A stretch of 64,000 nt of DNA from G963556115 sp963678205 (GTDB lineage Bacteria; Planctomycetota; SZUA-567): positions 2,232,001 through 2,296,000 of the forward strand of contig OY782760.1 in assembly GCA_963678205.1 (NCBI GenBank), given 5' to 3'. Position 1 is the stretch's first letter. Every line of letters begins with the position of its first letter. The notes under the pieces are model-generated. The model was not told the origin of the DNA. It did not search any database and worked only from the letters and a program-made list of their open reading frames with translations. The translations under genes were made by a program, and so were the position numbers. Below are positions 59,290-64,000 of this stretch, piece after piece.

Positions 59290-60978
59290 TTATTGGTTAT
59301 AAGCTATCATTCTATTAACAGCAGTTAAGAAGGCTTTGATAGCAGCTTGACTAGTATTTGTGTCATCTGCAACACCCCAGTAAATCTTTCCTTTACAATC
59401 TTTGATTGAAATATATGCAATACCTTTTGCATTACTTCCTTGATCAGTTGTATTTTCATGATAATCATCAAGTTTGAAGATATCTCCTGTAATCTTTTTT
59501 AGTGCAACACCAAATGCATTAACCGGGCCGTTTCCTTCTCCAATAACTGATATTTCTTTTCCGTCCGCAATTACTTTTAATTCACCGTGAACGATACTTG
59601 GATCATTTTTGTCAGGATTTGGCCAGTAGCCAACTAGCTGATACTTAGAGCTTTCTGGCTTAATAAATTCTGCATAGAACTCATTATGGACTTCATGTGA
59701 TGTTACTTCTCTTCCTTCACGATCTGTAAGGTGTTGTACAAGCGTACCTATTTCCGGTAGCATTTCTTTAGGAAATTCGTATCCATACTCCTGTTCAAGA
59801 ATATATGCAGCACCACCTTTACCAGACTGGCTATTGATTCGAACAATGCCTGCATAGTCTCTACCTAAATCATTTGGATCAAAATGTAAGTATGGAACCT
59901 TCCATTCCATATTGAAGCGTTCAGCACCTTTTTTCCGCATACTCATACCTTTACGTATCGCGTCCTGGTGTGAGCCAGAGAAAGCAGTAAATACAAGCTC
60001 ACCACTGTATGGCTGACGATAATAAACTTTCATGTTTGTTAATCGTTCGTACGTGTCGGCAATCTCAGGTAGATTAGAAAAATTCAACCCCGTTTTGATT
60101 CCTCTACCTTCCAAGTTACAAGCCATCGTAATCAAATCAATATTTCCAGTCCGCTCACCATAACCAAATAATGTACCTTCTACACGCGTCGCACCAGCAA
60201 GGACAGAAAGCTCTGAAGCAGCAATCCCCATGCCTTGATCGTTATGGGTATGAACTGAAATAATTGTGCTATCCATATATTTATATTTATCACAGAAAAT
60301 TTCAACCATATCAGCATATTGGTTTGCTGGTCTACGTTCTACTGTTCCAGGAAGATTTAAAATCAAAGGGCTTTCTGAAGTTGCTTTACCCCATGCTTCA
60401 TATACGGCTTCACATATTTTTATGGCAAAATTTATATCAGTATCTTCAAATTCTTCAGGAGAGAATTGATAGCGAAAATGTGTATCCGGTGCAGCATCTG
60501 CTAACTCTCGAATTAACTTAGTTGATTCAACAGCAATTTTAATTGTCTCTTCTTCATCGGTCTTAAATACACGGTTCATATGTAAGTCAGATGTTGCAAT
60601 ATAAGAATGTAATATTGCTTTTTTTGCGCCTTTAAGCGCTTCAAAAGTTTTTCTAATCAAAGACTCTCTACACTGTGTAAGCCCCATGATAGTAACATCA
60701 TCAGGTATATGGTTGTCTGTTATAAGTGAACGTGTAAATTCAAAATCTTCAGCAGAAGCAGACGGAAATGCAACTTCAATTTCTTTGAAACCAATATCAC
60801 ATAGCATTTTGAAATACACTAATTTTTCTTCTGAGTTTAAAGGGTTAGGAAGAGCTTGATTACCGTCTCTTAAATCTACCGAGACCCATGATGGGCTCTC
60901 AGTTATCACTCTCGTTGGCCATTTCCTGTGCTCAATTTTAAATGGTTCTGGCTGAGCATATTTTGGTAACTTTGACAT
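59290..60978 (-). CDS. leuA: 2-isopropylmalate synthase
   Basis: LeuA condenses acetyl-CoA and 2-ketoisovalerate in the first step of leucine synthesis. The protein has 562 residues, the long type (yeast/actinobacterial-like LeuA), with the catalytic TIM barrel starting WVSVDLRDGNQALPNPL, the metal site VHTHNDQGMG, and GTLFGYGERTGNIDL. The C-terminal ~130 residues form the regulatory domain for leucine feedback (GEGNGPVNAFGVALKKI). The start at 60978 follows AAGGAG; an upstream in-frame ATG at 60993 is rejected. It is preceded by a leucine attenuator on the same strand, and no leuB, leuC or leuD follows. Confidence 0.96.
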   Translation of the reverse strand: MSKLPKYAQPEPFKIEHRKWPTRVITESPSWVSVDLRDGNQALPNPLNSEEKLVYFKMLCDIGFKEIEVAFPSASAEDFEFTRSLITDNHIPDDVTIMGLTQCRESLIRKTFEALKGAKKAILHSYIATSDLHMNRVFKTDEEETIKIAVESTKLIRELADAAPDTHFRYQFSPEEFEDTDINFAIKICEAVYEAWGKATSESPLILNLPGTVERRPANQYADMVEIFCDKYKYMDSTIISVHTHNDQGMGIAASELSVLAGATRVEGTLFGYGERTGNIDLITMACNLEGRGIKTGLNFSNLPEIADTYERLTNMKVYYRQPYSGELVFTAFSGSHQDAIRKGMSMRKKGAERFNMEWKVPYLHFDPNDLGRDYAGIVRINSQSGKGGAAYILEQEYGYEFPKEMLPEIGTLVQHLTDREGREVTSHEVHNEFYAEFIKPESSKYQLVGYWPNPDKNDPSIVHGELKVIADGKEISVIGEGNGPVNAFGVALKKITGDIFKLDDYHENTTDQGSNAKGIAYISIKDCKGKIYWGVADDTNTSQAAIKAFLTAVNRMIAYNQ

Positions 60979-61030
60979 TAATATCTCCTTCAATAAATAA
61001 TAAGAATATTGTGAAATATGTATAAAAAAA

Positions 61031-61062
61031 AACTCACCTGTGCACTGAGCATCAGGTGAGTT
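61031..61062 (-). terminator. Attenuator terminator of leuA
   Basis: On the minus strand, AACTCACCTG and CAGGTGAGTT (arms at 61053-61062 and 61031-61040) form a 10-bp stem followed by a run of U (A-run 61024-61030 on the plus strand). The loop can add a further short stem. This terminator lies between the leader peptide and leuA. Confidence 0.92.
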
Positions 61063-61086
61063 ATAAGTTTTATAGCTTAAAAAGAT

Positions 61087-61103
61087 TCATCACCGACCCG
61101 CTC
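61087..61103 (-). promoter_or_regulatory. Antiterminator segment of the leuA attenuator
   Basis: On the minus strand GAGCGGGTCGGTGATGA can pair in two ways. AGCGGGT pairs with ACCTGCT, which covers the Leu codons of the leader (7 bp with one wobble). Alternatively GAGC and GGTGA pair with GCTC and TCACC of the terminator 5' arm. Ribosome stalling on the Leu codons would free this segment to block the terminator, as in classical attenuation. Confidence 0.8.
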
Positions 61104-61166
61104 TTACGTGTTTGTAAGGTTGTTGAGTAGCAGGTTTAGAAGTGTGATGTTAAAATTAATTTTCAT
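61104..61166 (-). CDS. leuL: Leucine-rich leader peptide of leuA
   Basis: A 20-codon ORF ending in TAA encodes MKINFNITLLNLLLNNLTNT, with six Leu codons out of 20 (CTT, CTA, CTG, CTA, CTC, CTT) gathered in codons 9-17. It is too short for standard ORF calling. It is followed on the same strand by competing hairpins, a terminator and leuA. Scarce charged tRNA-Leu should stall the ribosome here and let transcription continue into leuA. There is no clear ribosome site before the ATG; one possible -10 (ATAATA) would make it nearly leaderless. Confidence 0.88.
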   Translation of the reverse strand: MKINFNITLLNLLLNNLTNT

Positions 61167-61379
61167 GTCATTATTATCGGTTTATAAAGTATAAAATCAA
61201 GTTTTTAATTATATTTTAATCAAAAAAAAATCATAAAGAAAGAAAAAAAATGTTGACTATGACTAAAGATAACATTATAAAACTAAATAGCGTGTTTTTG
61301 TAACTCCTTAATAAGTAATTATTTACCGATAAAATATTACTTAAAGGCGTTTTGTAATTCAAAGAAAGGTGTTTGTTAT

Positions 61380-61832
61380 ATGTCAGAATTTAACGTTAAT
61401 GAAATTGCTGAAAAATGGAAGGATGTTCCCGGAAGCTTGATCATGGCTTTGCATGAACTTCAGGAAGAAGTGGGGTACATACCAAGAAATGAGGCAATGA
61501 AACTTGCTACTGCGATGAATATCTCCTTAGCTCGTATTTATGAAGTTATTACTTTCTATAGTTTTTTCAAGTTAGAAGCCCCAGGAAAACATAAAATCCA
61601 AGTCTGTATGGGTACTGCATGTTATTTAAAGGGTGCACAGTCTTTAGTCGACGAATTTAAGAATCAGTTAAAAGTTGATGAAGGTTGTACAACCTCCGAT
61701 GGTAATTTCCAGCTAGAGATAGTGCGATGTGTTGGATGCTGCAGTATTGCTCCTGTTGTTGTAGTAGGAGAGAAGGTATATAGCAAGGTAACACCTGATG
61801 AGGTGTCTGCTATTATTTCAGAATACGAATAA
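61380..61832 (+). CDS. NuoE/HndA-type [2Fe-2S] subunit
   Basis: A 150-residue thioredoxin-fold [2Fe-2S] protein of the NuoE/HndA family. The cluster ligands are C76, C81, C117 and C121 (QVCMGTACYLKG and RCVGCCSIAP). It is the 24-kDa-type subunit that pairs with the NuoF-like flavoprotein encoded 26 bp downstream. The stand-alone E-F-plus-ferredoxin-domain order with no other nuo genes is that of NAD(P)-linked [FeFe]-hydrogenases (HydABC/Hnd) or formate dehydrogenases. It is divergent from the leuA leader. Confidence 0.93.
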   Translation: MSEFNVNEIAEKWKDVPGSLIMALHELQEEVGYIPRNEAMKLATAMNISLARIYEVITFYSFFKLEAPGKHKIQVCMGTACYLKGAQSLVDEFKNQLKVDEGCTTSDGNFQLEIVRCVGCCSIAPVVVVGEKVYSKVTPDEVSAIISEYE

Positions 61833-61858
61833 CTTTTACAAGTACAAGGATGATATAA

Positions 61859-63667
61859 ATGGGAATTATACAGAAAGATGAACTCGAAAAGATCCAAGGC
61901 AATATGGCGGAAAAAGAGAACACTTGGATTAAAGTAGGGATGGCTACGTGTGGTATAGCTGCTGGTGCAGATAAAGTTTATAATTACCTCAAGAGTGAAG
62001 TAGAAAAGCGTGGATTGAATATTGAGGTTCGTACTGCAGGGTGTATTGGTAATTGTTATGCAGAGCCACTTGTAGAAGTCAAAGCTGGCGGTAAACAAAT
62101 AATGTATAACTTGGTTGATGAAGAGTTCGCAGGTAAAATTCTTGATCAGCATATTGTTCAAGGGGAAGCTGTATCTGGTAGCACTTATGTTGAATCAGCT
62201 GATCTAAATCCTGGCCAGATGAGAATAGCTCTTCGCCATTGTGGTATTGTTGATCCAGAATCTATTGATAGTTATATTTATAATGATGGTTATATAGCTT
62301 TACGCAAAGCTATCACAGAATCTACACCACAAGGTGTTATTGATGAAATGAAAGCATCTGGGCTAAGGGGAAGAGGGGGTGCTGGTTTCCCAACATTTTT
62401 GAAATGGACATTTGGTGCTAAGAGCAAGGGTGACGAAAAATATATTATCTGTAATGCGGATGAAGGTGACCCTGGTGCATATATGGACCGTTCAATTTTA
62501 GAAGGCGACCCACATGCAGTAATTGAAGGTATGATGTTAGGTGGTTACGCTATAGGTGCCAACAAAGGTTTCTTTTATGTTCGTGCTGAATATCCTCTTG
62601 CAATTAGGCGTCTTCAGAAGGCTATTGATGAATGTAAAGGTTATGGAATTATTGGCAATAAAATCTTTGGAAGTGATTTTAGTTTTGACATTGAAATTAG
62701 GCTTGGCGCTGGGGCTTTTGTTTGTGGTGAAGAAACAGCTCTTATTGCTTCTATTGAAGGTAAACGCGGTACTCCAAGTCCAAGGCCTCCATTCCCAACA
62801 GATTCTGGTGTATTTGGAAAACCATCTGTAATAAATAATGTTGAAACTCTATCAAATGTATCTGCTATTCTTCTTAAAGGTGGTGAATGGTATGGTAGTA
62901 TTGGTACTGAAAAATCAAAAGGTACGAAAGTATTTGCTGTAACTGGTAAAATCAAGAATGCTGGTCTTGTTGAAATTCCAATGGGAACAAGTTTGAAAAC
63001 AGTTGTATATGATATTTGTGGCGGTATTGCAAATGGAAAGAAATATTTAGCTGTTCAGACTGGTGGACCTTCTGGTGGAGTAATTACTGAAGATTATCTC
63101 GACACAGAGATAAGCTATGAAAGTCTTGGAGAGCTTGGGTCAATCATGGGTTCTGGCGGTATGATCGTTATGGATGAGGACGACTGTATTGTGGATATTG
63201 CCAAGTTCTACCTTGGATTCTGCGTTGATGAGTCTTGTGGTAAGTGTTCTCCATGCCGTATCGGCGGTCAGAGAATGCTTGGAATTCTCGAAAAGATTAC
63301 AGATGGGCATGGAGAGATTGAAGACATCCAAAAACTAAAGAAAATATGCGAAGCTATGAAAAAAGCATCTCTTTGTGGGTTGGGACAAACGGCTCCTAAT
63401 CCTGTACTCTCTACTCTTCGCTATTTTGAACGTGAGTACATTGATCATATTGAGAAGAAATCTTGCCGTGCTGGGGTTTGCCAAAAGTTATTACAATACA
63501 AAATACTTCTTGATAAGTGTAAGAAGTGTGGTAAGTGTCAGAAAAATTGTCCTGTTGATGCTATTGAGGGTGACCGTAAATCTGAATTTGTTATCGATCA
63601 GGATAAGTGTATTAAATGTGGATTGTGTGTAACAAGTTGTCCATTTGATGCTGTGATCAAAGAGTAA
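61859..63667 (+). CDS. NuoF/HydB-type NADH-binding flavoprotein with ferredoxin domains
   Basis: A 602-residue subunit. Residues ~20-105 are a thioredoxin-like [2Fe-2S] domain (MATCGIAAGADKVYNYL, RTAGCIGNCYAEPLVEV). The NuoF core follows with the NADH site GLRGRGGAGFPTFLKW and the FMN site around ICNADEGDPGAYMDRSI, then SLBB. The 4Fe-4S ligand motif is ESCGKCSPCRIGGQRML. The C-terminus has two [4Fe-4S] sets (CKKCGKCQKNCPVDAI and CIKCGLCVTSCPFDAV). This is the layout of HydB/HndC of electron-bifurcating or NAD-linked hydrogenases rather than complex I, where NuoF lacks both ends. Confidence 0.94.
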   Translation: MGIIQKDELEKIQGNMAEKENTWIKVGMATCGIAAGADKVYNYLKSEVEKRGLNIEVRTAGCIGNCYAEPLVEVKAGGKQIMYNLVDEEFAGKILDQHIVQGEAVSGSTYVESADLNPGQMRIALRHCGIVDPESIDSYIYNDGYIALRKAITESTPQGVIDEMKASGLRGRGGAGFPTFLKWTFGAKSKGDEKYIICNADEGDPGAYMDRSILEGDPHAVIEGMMLGGYAIGANKGFFYVRAEYPLAIRRLQKAIDECKGYGIIGNKIFGSDFSFDIEIRLGAGAFVCGEETALIASIEGKRGTPSPRPPFPTDSGVFGKPSVINNVETLSNVSAILLKGGEWYGSIGTEKSKGTKVFAVTGKIKNAGLVEIPMGTSLKTVVYDICGGIANGKKYLAVQTGGPSGGVITEDYLDTEISYESLGELGSIMGSGGMIVMDEDDCIVDIAKFYLGFCVDESCGKCSPCRIGGQRMLGILEKITDGHGEIEDIQKLKKICEAMKKASLCGLGQTAPNPVLSTLRYFEREYIDHIEKKSCRAGVCQKLLQYKILLDKCKKCGKCQKNCPVDAIEGDRKSEFVIDQDKCIKCGLCVTSCPFDAVIKE

Positions 63668-63737
63668 GTGTTGATCTGTTTGATTCTTTGTGCTTTAGCA
63701 CTTTTTAGAGATTGTAATAATTAAAGGAAATAAAATT

Positions 63738-64000
63738 ATGATTAATGTTAAAATAGATGGTATTGATGTGCAGGTTGAAGAAGGCACAACTATACTTGAT
63801 GCTGCAAAGAAGGTGCAGGTCAATATTCCTACTCTTTGTAAGCACCCTGATGTAACTGCTACTGCTGCGTGTGGTCTATGTGTTGTAAAAATGGTTGGTT
63901 CTCCAAAAACTTTTAGAGCGTGTTCTACTCCAATTACAAAATTTGAAGATGGTAAAGAATATATTACTCGTGATGCAGAGCTTGTTGATATTCGTAGAAC
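63738..64000 (+). CDS. [2Fe-2S] ferredoxin-domain subunit, cut by the window end
   Basis: The first 87 codons of a gene beginning ATG at 63738 (AAAGGAAA upstream). The sequence is an adrenodoxin/plant-type [2Fe-2S] domain as at the N-terminus of HydA/HndD [FeFe]-hydrogenases and NuoG: VEEGTTILDAAKKV, then Cys in LCKHPD, AACGLCVVKMVG and FRACSTP. The first gap differs a little from standard, but four Cys are present. It lies 70 bp after the NuoF-like gene. Whether the rest is the hydrogenase H-cluster domain cannot be seen here. Confidence 0.85.
   Translation, partial: MINVKIDGIDVQVEEGTTILDAAKKVQVNIPTLCKHPDVTATAACGLCVVKMVGSPKTFRACSTPITKFEDGKEYITRDAELVDIRR

Noticed and set aside
1..64000. CRISPR array, rRNA operon or replication origin
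   Set aside because: No regular direct repeats with spacers, no rRNA sequence and no DnaA-box cluster were seen on reading the window.

Overview
The window is AT-rich bacterial chromosome with dense, mostly host-type genes and one small, decaying mobile island. Lineage cannot be fixed from sequence alone. The ECF sigma/short anti-sigma pair, the HU type, the ~500-residue HPr-domain protein and the DHLG..PGF integrase N-terminus recall the PVC group (Lentisphaerota/Planctomycetota relatives), but this is a low-confidence impression. Oxygen-sensitive ThiH, a NuoE/NuoF-like pair followed by a [2Fe-2S] protein (the layout of NADH-linked [FeFe]-hydrogenases) and tRNA-Sec suggest an anaerobic or fermentative life.

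Layout: 0.1-5.7 kb is a sugar locus (LacI regulator, inositol-monophosphatase-like enzyme, ketose 3-epimerase, PfkB kinase, GatZ-type protein), with two CpG-centred operator-like palindromes between the divergent kinase and gatZ genes. 5.8-11.3 kb is an accessory island: an IS256-family element with a broken transposase, a SEC-C protein and a 5'-truncated HNH protein (possible defence remnant), and a tyrosine recombinase facing the 3' end of tRNA-Asn. Next come an aldo/keto reductase pseudogene, a YjbQ protein, an ECF sigma/anti-sigma/membrane-protein operon and HU.

15-27 kb holds a large coiled-coil protein with a STAS/HATPase partner-switch pair, queC, an aroK-aroB fusion, aroC, a dTDP-4-dehydrorhamnose-reductase-like gene, a SPOR lipoprotein, thiH, tRNA-Sec, rlmN, fucU and an orphan OppD-type ATPase. 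27-43 kb is housekeeping: acyl-CoA synthetase with its XRE-cupin regulator, leucyl aminopeptidase, an HPr-domain protein, SppA, LeuS, MsrAB, Nudix, YciI, Obg, a methyltransferase, HDOD and an M42 peptidase.

43.5-58.6 kb is the most distinctive region: two chemosensory gene clusters separated by proA and a receiver-PilZ gene. Cluster 1 is a PTS EIIA followed by cheA, a receiver, cheB, cheY and a receiver-CheX fusion. Cluster 2 is cheA (two HPt domains), a CheD-like protein lacking the catalytic residues, cheR, cheB, a canonical cheD, HDOD, cheY and cheX. No CheW or chemoreceptor gene is present, so an alternative (non-motility) output is possible.

59.2-64 kb carries leuA behind a classical leucine attenuator (a 20-codon leader with six Leu codons, competing hairpins and a terminator) and, divergently, the NuoE/NuoF-like operon, which runs off the window end.
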